Positions 44,529-53,827 are shown, numbered from the stretch's first letter. The stretch is 64,000 nt of DNA from CAYQEC01 sp964416425 (GCA_964416425.1 CAYQEC010000001.1:124001-188000), one strand, 5' to 3'. Made by a program: numbers and translations. Notes: generated by a model not told the origin, from the letters alone.

Positions 44529-45450
44529 CGGGCGGGATGATGCCGTTGGCGGCCGCCGACCAGGTGCCGACCGTCGGGGAGACCTCGATGTCGGCCGCCA
44601 GCACCGCCGTGTTGAACCACTCCGTGTAGAGGGAGGTGACGAACGACCCGTCGAGCCAGGCGAGCGGATCGTCGATGAAATCCTGGGCGGAGGCCGGCAT
44701 CTCGCGCTGCTCGACGAGGATGACGTGCCACGCCCCGTTGGCGTTGATCGGGCCGACCGGCTCGTTGAGCGGGGCGTTGACGGCGACGGAGGCGAACTCC
44801 TCGCCGGCGCTGGCGATCGAGATCGGGCAGGTCCCGTCGTTGCTGATCAGGCCGCCGGGGGTGACGGTGTCGATCGACAGCTCGTCGACCAGGTCGAGGA
44901 AGTCCTCCCCGTTGTCGAGCCGATCCAGCACCGCGTTGGCCTCGTCCTCGGTCTGCACTGCGATGTGACGAACGCAGAGCTTGGCGAACTCCTCCGGATT
45001 GCTCGCCATCAGTGGCTCGACCTTGGCGGGGTCGAGGTCGAGGAGGTTGGGTACGACGTTGTCGCGGAGCAGGGTGTTGAGGGCATCCGCCCGGATGGCG
45101 AACTCCCCCATATCGGCTTGGGCGGTGGGCCCGGTGAGCAGCGTCCGGTAACGCTCCGGCGGGTGGGCGAGCCGCTCTTCGACCTCGGCGTCGCTGAACT
45201 CGAGCCCGAACTGCTCCTTGGCACTGTCCTGCACCGCCTGGAGCACGACCAGCGCCGTCAGGTCGCTGCGCATCCGCTCGCTGTCGATCGACGGGGGATC
45301 CTCGTAGCTCGGTCGCAGCCGGACCAGGTCGGCGCGGGTGATCTCGGTGCCGTTGACCGTGGCCAGCGACTCGGAGGTGGAGGAGCAGGCGGTCGCCGCC
45401 AGGGCGATCACGGCGCCGATCAGGAGCAGGCGGCGGACTCGATGCTTCAC
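44521..45450 (-). CDS. SurA/parvulin-like lipoprotein (peptidyl-prolyl isomerase)
   Basis: 309 residues from GTG 45450. Lipoprotein signal with lipobox LAATAC and Cys22. An N-terminal SurA-like helical domain (about 25-150) is followed by a parvulin-type rotamase domain (about 160-270, VRHIAVQTEDEANAVLDRL, GGLISNDGTCP, VNAPLNEPVGPI, GAWHVILVEQRE). Expected role: folding helper for exported proteins at the membrane surface. GTG 45450 overlaps the mfd stop by four bases. In mycobacteria this slot holds the lipoprotein lpqU, and in Bacillus other yab genes, so the identity of the gene varies although the position is conserved. Confidence 0.87.
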   Translation of the reverse strand: MKHRVRRLLLIGAVIALAATACSSTSESLATVNGTEITRADLVRLRPSYEDPPSIDSERMRSDLTALVVLQAVQDSAKEQFGLEFSDAEVEERLAHPPERYRTLLTGPTAQADMGEFAIRADALNTLLRDNVVPNLLDLDPAKVEPLMASNPEEFAKLCVRHIAVQTEDEANAVLDRLDNGEDFLDLVDELSIDTVTPGGLISNDGTCPISIASAGEEFASVAVNAPLNEPVGPINANGAWHVILVEQREMPASAQDFIDDPLAWLDGSFVTSLYTEWFNTAVLAADIEVSPTVGTWSAAANGIIPPGE

Positions 45451-48400
45451 GTTGGCTCCTCGTCGACGGGAGGCCACATTCTACGAATGAACGAGAGTTG
45501 TGAATCCAGCAGCGCCCCGCGCGGGGCGGGCAGGAACAATCTCTCGCCCCGGATCACCGCGCCCCGTGCCAGCCGGCCGAGCCGCACCTGCTGGGATTCC
45601 CTGAGGGCAACCGGGCTGAGGCGGATCTCGTTGCGCACCTTGACGATCTCGCCGAGCCCCACCCGCAACGCCTCCACCCGGAGCCGGGCGACGTCGAGCA
45701 GGGAACGGGCCGGCGGCGGCGGCTCACCGTAGCGGTCCCGCCATTCGGCGGCGACGTCGTCGACTCCGGCCGGGGTGGTGGCCGCCGCCAGCCGCCGGTA
45801 GGCCTCGAGCCGCTCGTTGCCGCCGCTGACGTAGTCCTCCGGCAGGTGGGCGTCCACCGGCAGGTCGATCCGCACCTCCGGCGCTTCGACGACGGGGGCC
45901 TCCTCTCCCTTCAGCTCGGCGACGGCGTCGGCGACCAGCTCGACGTAGAGGTCGAAGCCGACGGCGGCGATATGCCCCGCCTGGGTCTCGCCCAGGATGC
46001 TCCCGGCTCCCCGGATCTCCAGGTCGCGCATCGCCAGCTCGAAACCCGAGCCGAGGTCGGAGAACTCCCCGATCGCCTCCAGCCGCCGGTAGGCCTCCTC
46101 CCCCAGGGTCTGCTCCTCGGGGTGGAACAGGTAGGCGTAGGCCCGCTGACTCGATCGGCCGACCCGCCCCCGGAGCTGGTAGAGCTGACCGAGGCCGAGG
46201 CGGTCGGCCCGCTCCACCAGCAGGGTGTTGACCTGGGGAAGATCCAGTCCCGACTCGATGATGGTGGTCGCCACCAGCACGTCGTACTCGTGGTTCCAGA
46301 AGTCGTACATCACCTGCTCGAGCTGGCCCTCGCTCATGCGGCCGTGGGCGACCGCGTAGCGGGCGTCGGGGACCAGCTCCCGCAGATGGGCCACCGCCCG
46401 GTCGATCGACTGGATGCGGTTGTGGACGTAGAACACCTGTCCCTCCCGCAGCAGCTCGCGGCGGATGGCGGCCGACACCGCCGGCTCGTCGTAGGGCCCG
46501 ACGTAGGTGAGGATGGGATGACGGTCCTCGGGAGGGGTGCGGATGTGACTCACCTCGCGGATGCCGGTGAGGGCCATCTCCAGGGTGCGCGGGATCGGGG
46601 TCGCCGTCAGGGTGAGCACGTCAACCGAGGTGCGGAGCCGCTTCAGCCTGTCCTTGGAGGCCACCCCGAAGCGCTGCTCCTCGTCGACGACGAGCAGCCC
46701 CAGGTTCTTGAAGACGATGTCGTCCGACAGCAGTCGGTGGGTGCCGATGACGATGTCGACGGCTCCGGATGCGATCGCCGCCACCACCTGCCGCTGCTGG
46801 GCGGAAGTGAGGAATCTGCTCAGCATCTCGACCCGCACCGGGTAGGGGGCGAGACGTTCCTCGAAGGTGGAGGCATGCTGCTGGGCGAGCAGCGTCGTCG
46901 GGACCAGCACCGCCACCTGGCGTCCCCCTTGCACCGCCTTGAAGGCGCCCCGCAGGGCCACCTCGGTCTTCCCGAACCCGACGTCGCCGAAGATGAGCCG
47001 GTCCATCGGCTCCGGGGTTTCCATGTCCCGCTTCATGTCGCCGATCGCCGTCATCTGGTCGGGAGTCTCCTCGTAGGGAAAGGCCGCTTCGAACTCGTGC
47101 TGCCACGGGCCGTCCGGCTCGAAGGGATGGCCCGTCGCCCGGGTTCGCCTCCGATGGAGGTCGACGACCTCCTCGGCGACCACCGCCGCCGCCTTCCGCA
47201 CCTTGCCGCGGGTGGCGGCCCAGTCGGCGCCGCCCATGCGGGAGAGGCGGGGCGTCTCGCCGCCGGTGTAGCGGCGCACCGCCGCCAGGGCGTCGGTCGG
47301 CACGTAGAGGCGGTCCTGGCCGTGGTAGGCGATGAGCAGGTAGTCCCGTTCCACATCGGCGATCTCGCGGTGCACCAGCCCCTCGAAGCGGCCGATGCCG
47401 TGGTGGTAGTGGACCACGTAGTCGCCCGGCGTCAGGTCCCGATAGGCGACCTCGGCGGTCCCACCGGCGGGATGGCGGACCCGGCGGTGCGATCTCCTCC
47501 GGCCGGCGATCTCGTGCTCCCCCACCACCCCGCAGCCGAGCGTCGGTGAGACGAATCCGTGGTGGATCCCGAGGGCGATCACCGCCGGCTCGACCCGCTC
47601 CAGCGCCTGGCGCACCGGGAGGTCGTACCCGGCGTCGGAGAGGGCACGGTGCACCCGGGTGGCGGCCGCCTCGCCGTCCATCGCCACCACCATGGCGACC
47701 CCCCGTTCCTGCCAGCGCCGCAGCGCCGTCACCAGCGAGTCGGCGTCGGCGGGGACGGCGTCGAGGCCCCGCAGTTCCACCGCGGCGTCGTCGGGCCCGG
47801 CGGCCAGCGGCGGCGCCGCCACCACCTCGTCGTCCCGCAGCGGCAGGTAGAGGGACGGATGGTCGCCCGCCGGCGGGGCGCCCTGGCCCCAGGTGGGAGC
47901 GAGGGAGGCGGCGAGGTCGGCCTCCTCCCGTTGCAGCTCCCCGCTGCGGGCCCGGGACTGCGCCGGGTCGAAGAGCACGACGAGGGCCCCGGGCACCTCG
48001 TCGAGCAAGGTGCGTTCCGGGGCCAGCCAGGGCAGCCAGGATTCCATCCCCTGGAAGTGCACCCCGGCGGCAATCCGGTCCCAGGTCGCCGCCGCCCACG
48101 GTTGAGTGGAGACCAGCTCCGCCGCCCGGGCCCGCACCGTCGGGTCGGGACGGAGCTCCCGCGCCGGGAAGGCAACCACCTCGGCCACCTCCTCGACCGA
48201 ACGCTGCGAGCCGACCGCGAACCGCCGGATGCCGTCGACCTCGTCCCCCCAGAATTCGATCCGGCACGGGACCTCCCCCTGGGCCGGGAAGAGATCTACG
48301 ATCCCGCCCCGTACCGCGAACTCGCCCCGGGCCTCCACCCGGTCGGTGTGGTGGTAGCCGGCGGCGGCGAGGCGCTCCACCAGGGCTTCGAAGGGCTCCT

Positions 48401-48812
48401 CGGTCCCGGCGGTGATGACGATCGGGGCCGGTGACGACACGCCGAGTCGCTGGGTCACCGCCCGCACCGATCCGACGACGATCGTCCCCGGCGTCCCGGC
48501 GCCGAGCCGGTGGCGGGCCTCGTTGCGGTGCGCCATCGTCGCCACGTTGGGGGAGACGTGCTCGAACGGCAGGGTGCCCCAGGCGGGGAGCAGCAGCACG
48601 TCGTCGCTGAAGAGTGCCAGGTCGTCGGCCAGCTCCTCGGCGACGCGCTCCCCGGGCACGACCGCCACCAGGGGCCGATCGAGCCGGGCGGCGATGCCCG
48701 CGGTGGCGACGGCGCGCAGCGCCGGCGGTACGACGAGCCGGTCACCGGGTCCGGGACGGACGGCCGCCGGCCACCGCCGGACGAGCGGGAACAAGGGAGC
48801 GGTCACGAGCAC
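45447..48812 (-). CDS. mfd: transcription-repair coupling factor Mfd
   Basis: 1121 residues. It removes stalled RNA polymerase and recruits UvrA. Order: UvrB-like N-terminal domains (FEHVSPNVATMAHR, ARGEFAVRGGIVDLFPA), RNA polymerase interaction region with GDYVVHYHHGIGRFEG, then the translocase with Walker A GDVGFGKTEVA, DEEQRFGV (motif II), TATPIPRTLEMAL and GRVGRSSQRAYAYL (motif VI), and the C-terminal TRCF domain. I chose GTG 48812 because GGGGAG lies nine bases upstream and the N terminus VTAPLFPLVRRW follows at once. The longer frame continues into pgsA and was rejected. Full length for the family. Confidence 0.95.
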   Translation of the reverse strand: MLVTAPLFPLVRRWPAAVRPGPGDRLVVPPALRAVATAGIAARLDRPLVAVVPGERVAEELADDLALFSDDVLLLPAWGTLPFEHVSPNVATMAHRNEARHRLGAGTPGTIVVGSVRAVTQRLGVSSPAPIVITAGTEEPFEALVERLAAAGYHHTDRVEARGEFAVRGGIVDLFPAQGEVPCRIEFWGDEVDGIRRFAVGSQRSVEEVAEVVAFPARELRPDPTVRARAAELVSTQPWAAATWDRIAAGVHFQGMESWLPWLAPERTLLDEVPGALVVLFDPAQSRARSGELQREEADLAASLAPTWGQGAPPAGDHPSLYLPLRDDEVVAAPPLAAGPDDAAVELRGLDAVPADADSLVTALRRWQERGVAMVVAMDGEAAATRVHRALSDAGYDLPVRQALERVEPAVIALGIHHGFVSPTLGCGVVGEHEIAGRRRSHRRVRHPAGGTAEVAYRDLTPGDYVVHYHHGIGRFEGLVHREIADVERDYLLIAYHGQDRLYVPTDALAAVRRYTGGETPRLSRMGGADWAATRGKVRKAAAVVAEEVVDLHRRRTRATGHPFEPDGPWQHEFEAAFPYEETPDQMTAIGDMKRDMETPEPMDRLIFGDVGFGKTEVALRGAFKAVQGGRQVAVLVPTTLLAQQHASTFEERLAPYPVRVEMLSRFLTSAQQRQVVAAIASGAVDIVIGTHRLLSDDIVFKNLGLLVVDEEQRFGVASKDRLKRLRTSVDVLTLTATPIPRTLEMALTGIREVSHIRTPPEDRHPILTYVGPYDEPAVSAAIRRELLREGQVFYVHNRIQSIDRAVAHLRELVPDARYAVAHGRMSEGQLEQVMYDFWNHEYDVLVATTIIESGLDLPQVNTLLVERADRLGLGQLYQLRGRVGRSSQRAYAYLFHPEEQTLGEEAYRRLEAIGEFSDLGSGFELAMRDLEIRGAGSILGETQAGHIAAVGFDLYVELVADAVAELKGEEAPVVEAPEVRIDLPVDAHLPEDYVSGGNERLEAYRRLAAATTPAGVDDVAAEWRDRYGEPPPPARSLLDVARLRVEALRVGLGEIVKVRNEIRLSPVALRESQQVRLGRLARGAVIRGERLFLPAPRGALLDSQLSFIRRMWPPVDEEPT

Positions 48813-48865
48813 GCCATCGTACTCCCCGGGTGAGAACGGGAACCGGGGCCGGTGACCGCCCGGAA

Positions 48866-49420
48866 CTAGGCGGGGACCTCCTTGAAGGCGTGGCCGTAAC
48901 GGGCAAAGTAGTCCCACGCCGACAGCAGCGTCGCCGCCACCGCCACCAGCATGGCCCACTCGTCGAGGAAGAACGGCCCCAGCTCCGAGCTGGGCCGGAT
49001 CATCGCCAATCCGATGGCGGTGAACTGGAAGGCCGCCTTCCATTTGCCCCAGAAGCTCGGGGGGACCGTCGACTTGCCGAGGGCGGCCACTCCGCGCAGG
49101 CCCATCACCGCCAGCTCCCGCCCGATAATCACGAACGCGGCCCACGACCAGGCGCGCTGCACCTCGATGAGGACCAGCAGGCTTCCGGTGACGAGGACCT
49201 TGTCGGCGACCGAGTCGAGGAAGGCCCCGAGCACGGTGGTGATCTCCCAGCGCCGGGCCAGGTAGCCGTCGACGTAGTCGGTGACGGCGGCGACGACGAA
49301 CACGGTGAGGGCGATGCCGAAGGCGTGGTCGATGCGGTCCGAGAGCAGCACGAATGCCATCACGACCGGCGTGAGGCCGATCCGCACGTAGGCGAGCAGG
49401 TTGGGGAGGTTCACAGCCAT
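48866..49420 (-). CDS. pgsA: CDP-diacylglycerol-glycerol-3-phosphate 3-phosphatidyltransferase
   Basis: 184-residue CDP-alcohol phosphotransferase with four to six membrane helices. The catalytic signature D-x2-D-G-x2-A-R-x8-G-x3-D-x3-D is complete in TDYVDGYLARR and GAFLDSVADK. The product is phosphatidylglycerol phosphate for membrane lipids. The N-terminal NLPNLLAYVRI is typical of PgsA. ATG 49420 has CGAGGGA as ribosome binding site. A TAGCAT hexamer at 49443-49448 may be its promoter. It lies between glpK and mfd, 53 bases before mfd's start, probably one transcript with mfd and the surA-like gene. Confidence 0.93.
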   Translation of the reverse strand: MAVNLPNLLAYVRIGLTPVVMAFVLLSDRIDHAFGIALTVFVVAAVTDYVDGYLARRWEITTVLGAFLDSVADKVLVTGSLLVLIEVQRAWSWAAFVIIGRELAVMGLRGVAALGKSTVPPSFWGKWKAAFQFTAIGLAMIRPSSELGPFFLDEWAMLVAVAATLLSAWDYFARYGHAFKEVPA

Positions 49421-49513
49421 TCCCTCGTTGCGATCTGGTGCGATGCTAAACGGTGGCGCCGGCCGGTTTCAGGTCGAGTGCGTCTTGGCGGCGGGGCGGG
49501 CGCGGCGCGGACC

Positions 49514-50992
49514 TCAGTCGAGCCATCCGAAGCTCTTCGTGACGGCCTTGGCCCAGCGGGACCGCAGGTGGCGGCGACGCTCCTCGTCCATGGCGGGTTC
49601 GAAGCGGCGGGCCTCGACCCAGTGCTCCCGCACCTCGTCGATCCCGCTCCAGAATCCGGTGGCGAGGCCGGCGGCATAGGCCGCCCCCAGCGCCGAGGTC
49701 TCGGTGACGGCGGGGCGCACTACCGGCACCCCGAGTACGTCGGCCTGGAACTGCATCATCAGCTCGTTGCCGACCATGCCGCCGTCGACCTTCAGCTCCC
49801 GGAGCTGCACCCCGGCGTCGGCCTCCATCGCCTCCAGCACGTCGCAGCTCCGGAAGGCGGTCGCTTCCAACACGGCGCGGGCGACATGACCGGCCTCGCT
49901 GTACTGGGTGAGCCCCGCGATGATCCCTCTCGCGTCGGCGCGCCAGTAGGGGGCGAAGAGGCCGGAGAAGGCCGGCACGAAGTAGACGTCCCCGTTGTCC
50001 CGGACCCGGGAGGCGAGCTCCTCGATGTCCTCCGCCTCCGAGATGAGCCCGAGCTTGTCCCGCAGCCATTGCACTCCGGCCCCGGCGATGGCGACCGAGC
50101 CTTCCAGGGCGTAGTGAGGCTTGCCGTCTCCCACCTGGTAGGCGACGGTGGACAGCAGGCCCTGGGAGGAGCGCACGATGCGCAGCCCGGTGTTGAGGAG
50201 CAGGAAGCACCCGGTGCCGTAGGTGTTCTTGGCGTCTCCCTGCCCGAAGCACGCCTGGCCGAACATGGCGGCCTGCTGGTCGCCAAGGATGCCCCCGACC
50301 GGGACCCCTTCCAGGATGCCGCGGGCCCGGCCCACCACCCCGACCGAGGGCACGATGCGGGGCAGCATGGCGGCGGGGACCCCGACGGCGGTGAGCAACG
50401 ACTCGTCCCATGCCGTCGTGGCGAGGTCCATGAGCAGGGTGCGACTGGCGTTGGTGACGTCGGTGACGTGCTCCCCGGTCAGGTTCCAGGCGAGCCACGA
50501 GTCGACCGTGCCGAAGAGGGCCGAGCCCGCCTCGGCGCGGCGGCGCAGCCCGGGGACATGGTCGAGCAGCCAACGCAACTTGGGTCCGGAGAAGTAGGTG
50601 CTGAGCGGCAGCCCGGTGGCGGCCCGGAAACGCTCCGGGCCCTCCTCACCGCCCAGCTCCCGGCACAGCTCGGCGGTCCGGGTGTCCTGCCAGACGATCA
50701 CCGGCGCCAGCGGATCGCCGCTGTCGGGATCCCACACGACGGTGGATTCCCGCTGGTTGCTGATGCCGACCGCCGCCAGCTCGGAGGCGGAGCTGCCGAG
50801 AGCGTCGAGCGCCTCGGTGATCACGATCTCGGTGTTGGCCCAGATCTCGAGGGCGTCGTGCTCCACCCAGCCCGGCTGCGGGGTGATCTGGGAGTGTTCC
50901 CGCTGCGCCATCGCCACGATGGCGCCGGAATGGTCGACGACGGCGAAGCGGGTGCTGGTGGTGCCCTGATCGATCGCTCCGATGTAGGCCAC
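49514..50992 (-). CDS. glpK: glycerol kinase
   Basis: 492 residues, complete FGGY kinase that makes glycerol 3-phosphate. N-terminal phosphate-binding loop DQGTTSTRFAVVDHSG, substrate region NQRESTVVWDP, QDTRTAELC, then AGAGVQWLRD, VPAFSGLFAPYWRADARG and the C-terminal DGGMVGNELMMQFQADVLG. It follows pth after 12 bases on the same strand, so rplY, pth and glpK are probably co-transcribed. Glycerol 3-phosphate is also the acceptor used by PgsA next door. No glpF or glpD is nearby. Confidence 0.96.
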   Translation of the reverse strand: MAYIGAIDQGTTSTRFAVVDHSGAIVAMAQREHSQITPQPGWVEHDALEIWANTEIVITEALDALGSSASELAAVGISNQRESTVVWDPDSGDPLAPVIVWQDTRTAELCRELGGEEGPERFRAATGLPLSTYFSGPKLRWLLDHVPGLRRRAEAGSALFGTVDSWLAWNLTGEHVTDVTNASRTLLMDLATTAWDESLLTAVGVPAAMLPRIVPSVGVVGRARGILEGVPVGGILGDQQAAMFGQACFGQGDAKNTYGTGCFLLLNTGLRIVRSSQGLLSTVAYQVGDGKPHYALEGSVAIAGAGVQWLRDKLGLISEAEDIEELASRVRDNGDVYFVPAFSGLFAPYWRADARGIIAGLTQYSEAGHVARAVLEATAFRSCDVLEAMEADAGVQLRELKVDGGMVGNELMMQFQADVLGVPVVRPAVTETSALGAAYAAGLATGFWSGIDEVREHWVEARRFEPAMDEERRRHLRSRWAKAVTKSFGWLD

Positions 50993-51004
50993 GGCTCCTC
51001 CTCG

Positions 51005-51598
51005 TCATCCGCCCGGGCTCAGCTCGCCGGCGGCCTGACGGGCCGCCTCGCTGCCGTCGGTCACGAAGCGTTCCAGCACGTCGCCCCCGGCGACGATCAC
51101 GTGCTCGACCTCGGCACGTTCCGCCGTGCTGAAGCGGCGCAGCACGAACACTGCCGGGTCTATGGTGCCCGGCGGGCGGCCCACCCCGCACTTGAGGCGC
51201 CAGAACGACGACGTGCCGAGGGCGGCGATCACCGAGCGTGCCCCGTTGTTGCCCCCCGAGCCTCGGTCGTGCTGGAGGCGCAGCTTGGCGAACGGCAGGT
51301 CGATGTCGTCGTGGACGACCACGAGGTCGTCGAGGGCGGCATGGTGGTAGCGGACCAGCGGCGCCACCGCACCCCCCGACTCGTTCATGAAGGTGCGCGG
51401 AATCGCCAGCACGGCCCGAGCGCCGGCGATGCGGATCTCGGCGACGTCGGCCCGGACGAAGCGGCGGGCCCGCCGGAACCGCCCTCCGTGTCGTTCACCG
51501 AGGGCAGCGACGATCTCGGCGCCAAGGTTGTGGCGCGAGCCGTCGTAGTTGGAGCCCGGGTTGCGGAGCCCGACGATGACCGGGAGGCGATCCGTGAC
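51005..51598 (-). CDS. pth: peptidyl-tRNA hydrolase with a non-canonical start codon
   Basis: About 197 residues. Pth removes peptides from stalled peptidyl-tRNA. Core motifs are present: VGLRNPGSNYDGSRHN with catalytic His, FMNESG, HDDIDLPFAKLRL with catalytic Asp, and GGNNGARSVIAALG. There is no in-frame ATG, GTG or TTG between the rplY stop (51602-51604) and GTG 51412, and starting at 51412 would remove the catalytic His. GTC 51598 lies seven bases after a strong GAGGAAGG at the end of rplY, where Shine-Dalgarno spacing and protein length both fit, so it is probably the start. ATC 51577 is a less likely choice. Confidence 0.82.
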   Translation of the reverse strand, partial: VTDRLPVIVGLRNPGSNYDGSRHNLGAEIVAALGERHGGRFRRARRFVRADVAEIRIAGARAVLAIPRTFMNESGGAVAPLVRYHHAALDDLVVVHDDIDLPFAKLRLQHDRGSGGNNGARSVIAALGTSSFWRLKCGVGRPPGTIDPAVFVLRRFSTAERAEVEHVIVAGGDVLERFVTDGSEAARQAAGELSPGG

Positions 51599-51601
51599 GG
51601 G

Positions 51602-52267
51602 TCAGCCTTCCTCGTTCTCCGCCGACTCCTCCTCGGCGGCCTCCTCGGCGGCCCCGACCTCTGCACCCTCTTCCAGCTCCTCCTCGGCCGACACCTCTTC
51701 CTCCTCGGCACGGGGCGCCAGGACGGTGACGAGGGGACGGTCGAGATCGTCGAGGTAGACGACGCCCTCGACCTCGGGGAGATCGGACACCTTCAACGTG
51801 TCGCCGATGTGGAGCTCGTCGATCGAGATCGCGATCAACGACGGGATCGCCGTCGGCAACGCCGAGATGAGAACGGCGTTGGCGATCATCTCGACGAAAC
51901 CGCCCTCGTCGGTCACCCCTGGAGGGATGCCGACGAAGTCGAGGGCGACCTCGGCTTCGATCGCCTCGTCGAGCGAGACCTTGATGAGGTCGAGATGGGT
52001 GATCTCGCCCCGCACCGGGTGGTACTGGAGTTCCCGGGCGACGGCGAGCACGGTGTCTCCGCCCTCCACCTCGACGTTGATGAGAGCGTTGAGGCCGGCT
52101 TCGGTGTGGAGCGCCACGTAGAGATCGTGGCTGTTCACGGCCACCGGAACGGCATCGGAGCCTCTCCCGTAGACCACGCCGGGCACCATGCCGGCGCGGC
52201 GCAGGCGCCGGGACGGGCGTGTACCGGCTTCGACGCGCTGCTGGGCGCGCAACGTCACCTGCTCCAT
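51602..52267 (-). CDS. rplY: 50S ribosomal protein bL25 (CTC/TL5 type)
   Basis: 221 residues, the long form. The N-terminal 5S-rRNA-binding beta domain spans about 1-92 (LRRAGMVPGVVYGRG), followed by the TL5-type C-terminal domain (VALDFVGIPPGVTDEGGF) and a Glu/Ala-rich acidic tail from about residue 186. It stabilises 5S rRNA in the large subunit. ATG 52267 has GAGGAG nine bases upstream. pth follows in the same frame directly after the stop. A candidate promoter lies about 90 bases before the start. Confidence 0.95.
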   Translation of the reverse strand: MEQVTLRAQQRVEAGTRPSRRLRRAGMVPGVVYGRGSDAVPVAVNSHDLYVALHTEAGLNALINVEVEGGDTVLAVARELQYHPVRGEITHLDLIKVSLDEAIEAEVALDFVGIPPGVTDEGGFVEMIANAVLISALPTAIPSLIAISIDELHIGDTLKVSDLPEVEGVVYLDDLDRPLVTVLAPRAEEEEVSAEEELEEGAEVGAAEEAAEEESAENEEG

Positions 52268-52353
52268 TGTTGACGACTCCTCGTGTGTGCTTCGATGCTG
52301 ATCAGCCGGGATCGGCCGCGTCCATGGCGTCCAGACCGCCGGGAGTGAGCCAC

Positions 52354-52383
52354 ATTATGCGCCCTCCTGCGTTCGGGGGCAAA
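52354..52383 (-). promoter_or_regulatory. candidate rplY-pth-glpK promoter
   Basis: On the minus strand, TTTGCC (52378-52383), 18 bases, then CATAAT (52354-52359), a near-consensus -10. Transcription would start near 52347, giving a leader of about 80 bases. This 146-base gap between yjbQ and rplY is otherwise unremarkable. Confidence 0.4.
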
Positions 52384-52413
52384 GGCCGGCCGTCTCTGCG
52401 GCGCCCGGTGCCG

Positions 52414-52821
52414 TCAGCCGGGGAGGAAACTGAGGCGGAGTGAGCGGCGCGGGTTGTCGCCGTTGGGGTCAACGAGCACGATCGACTGCCAGGTTCCCAG
52501 TGCCGGGCGGCCGTCGACGACGGGGATCGTCAGGGTCGGTGCCACCAGGGCGGGAATCACGTGGTCGGCTCCGTGCCCGGGTGAGCCGTGCCGGTGGCGG
52601 TAGCGACCGTCGTCCCGCGGCACCAGCTCGTCGAGCACGTCCATCAGATCGGCGTCGCTGCCGGCCCCGGTCTCGATGATCGCCAGCCCGGCGGTGGCGT
52701 GGGGAGCGAAGACCGATACCAGGCCGTCGCCCTTGCCGGCGGTGAACCCGACCACCTCGGCGGTGACGTCGAATACGCCGCGGCGACGCCCGGTGTCGAG
52801 CTGGATGACGGTGGTGTCCAT
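52414..52821 (-). CDS. YjbQ/UPF0047 family protein
   Basis: 135 residues, matching the YjbQ (UPF0047) fold over its length: FAPHATAGLAIIETGAGSD, ELVPRDDGRYRHRHGSPGHGADHVIPAL and GTWQSIVLVDPNGD. The His-rich HxxGSPGHGADH region and the terminal region form the putative active site. Family members have been called secondary thiamine-phosphate synthases by complementation; the natural role is uncertain. ATG 52821 has AGGAGG four bases upstream; an earlier ATG 52839 gives six more residues and no better site. It follows prs by 34 bases in the same direction. Confidence 0.88.
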   Translation of the reverse strand: MDTTVIQLDTGRRRGVFDVTAEVVGFTAGKGDGLVSVFAPHATAGLAIIETGAGSDADLMDVLDELVPRDDGRYRHRHGSPGHGADHVIPALVAPTLTIPVVDGRPALGTWQSIVLVDPNGDNPRRSLRLSFLPG

Positions 52822-52855
52822 GGTCCCTCCTGCGCCCATGCCGCGGCCGGCGGTG

Positions 52856-53827
52856 TCAGATGTTCTCGCCGGCGAAGATCTCGCTCACGGAAGCGTCGGT
52901 GAAGATGGCGTTGATGGCGCCGGCGAGCAGGGAGCCGATCGAGAGCACGGTGAGCTGGTCGAGATCGGCGGCGGCGTCCGGCACCGGCAAGGTGTTGGCG
53001 ATCACGACCTGGTCGATCGGGGCGTTCTTGATGCGGTCGACCGCCGGCTCGGAGAGCACACCGTGGGTGGCCACCAGCAGCACGCTGAGGGCGCCGCGGG
53101 CGTGGAGGAGGTGAGCGGCCTCGGTGGCGGTGCCGGCGGTGTCGATCATGTCGTCGACGATGATGCAGTGGCGGCCGGTGACGTCGCCCACCACCTCGAG
53201 GGCGGCGACCTGGTTGCGCTCGTCGGTGCTGCGCCGCTTATGCACGAAAGCCACGGTGGCGTCGAGGTGACGGGCGTACTTGGTGGCCAGCTTGACCCGG
53301 CCCGAGTCGGGGGACACGATCGTGGTGGGGCCGTTGCCGCGTCGCTTCAGGTAGTCGACGAACACCGGGAGGGCGGTGAGGTGGTCGAACGGGGCGTCGA
53401 TGAAGCCCTGGACCTGGCCGGTGTGGAGGTCGACCGAGACGATCCGATCGGCGCCGGCGACCCGGAACAGGTCGCCGACGAGACGGGCCGTGATCGGCTC
53501 GCGGGGCCGTCCCTTCTTGTCCTGTCGGGCGTAGGCGTAGAACGGCACCACCGCCGTGATCCGCTTCGCCGAGGCGCGCTTCAGGGCGTCGATCATGATC
53601 AACTGCTCCATCAGGTGGAAGTTGATCGGCTGGGTGTGGCTCTGGATCACGAAGCAGTCGGCGCCGCGCACGCTCTCGGTGTAGTGGATGTAGATCTCGC
53701 CGTTGGCGAAAACCGACCGTTCCACCTTGCCGAGATCGACGCCGAGGATGTTGGCGACTTCCCGGGCCAGTCCCTCATAGGCCGAGCCCGAGAACACCAT
53801 GAGGCGCTTCCGCCCCGAGATCTCCAT
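52856..53827 (-). CDS. prs: ribose-phosphate pyrophosphokinase
   Basis: 323 residues. Makes PRPP for nucleotides, His and Trp. Motifs: NGEIYIHYTESVRGADCFVIQ, AKRITAVVPFYAYARQDKK, DRIVSVDLHTGQVQGF (metal His) and the PRPP-binding VDDMIDTAGT. ATG 53827 begins the conserved MEISGRKRLMVFSGSA stretch. GGAGG abuts the start, so a more distant GGGGAGGA may serve; a TACGCT hexamer farther upstream may be the -10. It lies between glmU and yjbQ, as in other actinobacteria where prs follows glmU. Confidence 0.95.
   Translation of the reverse strand: MEISGRKRLMVFSGSAYEGLAREVANILGVDLGKVERSVFANGEIYIHYTESVRGADCFVIQSHTQPINFHLMEQLIMIDALKRASAKRITAVVPFYAYARQDKKGRPREPITARLVGDLFRVAGADRIVSVDLHTGQVQGFIDAPFDHLTALPVFVDYLKRRGNGPTTIVSPDSGRVKLATKYARHLDATVAFVHKRRSTDERNQVAALEVVGDVTGRHCIIVDDMIDTAGTATEAAHLLHARGALSVLLVATHGVLSEPAVDRIKNAPIDQVVIANTLPVPDAAADLDQLTVLSIGSLLAGAINAIFTDASVSEIFAGENI

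Noticed and set aside
51005..51412. Short Pth starting at GTG 51412
   Set aside because: It would remove the conserved N terminus including the catalytic His, and the sequence upstream reads as good Pth.
52268..52413. Short upstream peptide in the rplY leader
   Set aside because: The first ATG overlaps the predicted -10, so it would not be transcribed; an inner seven-codon frame is too small to claim.
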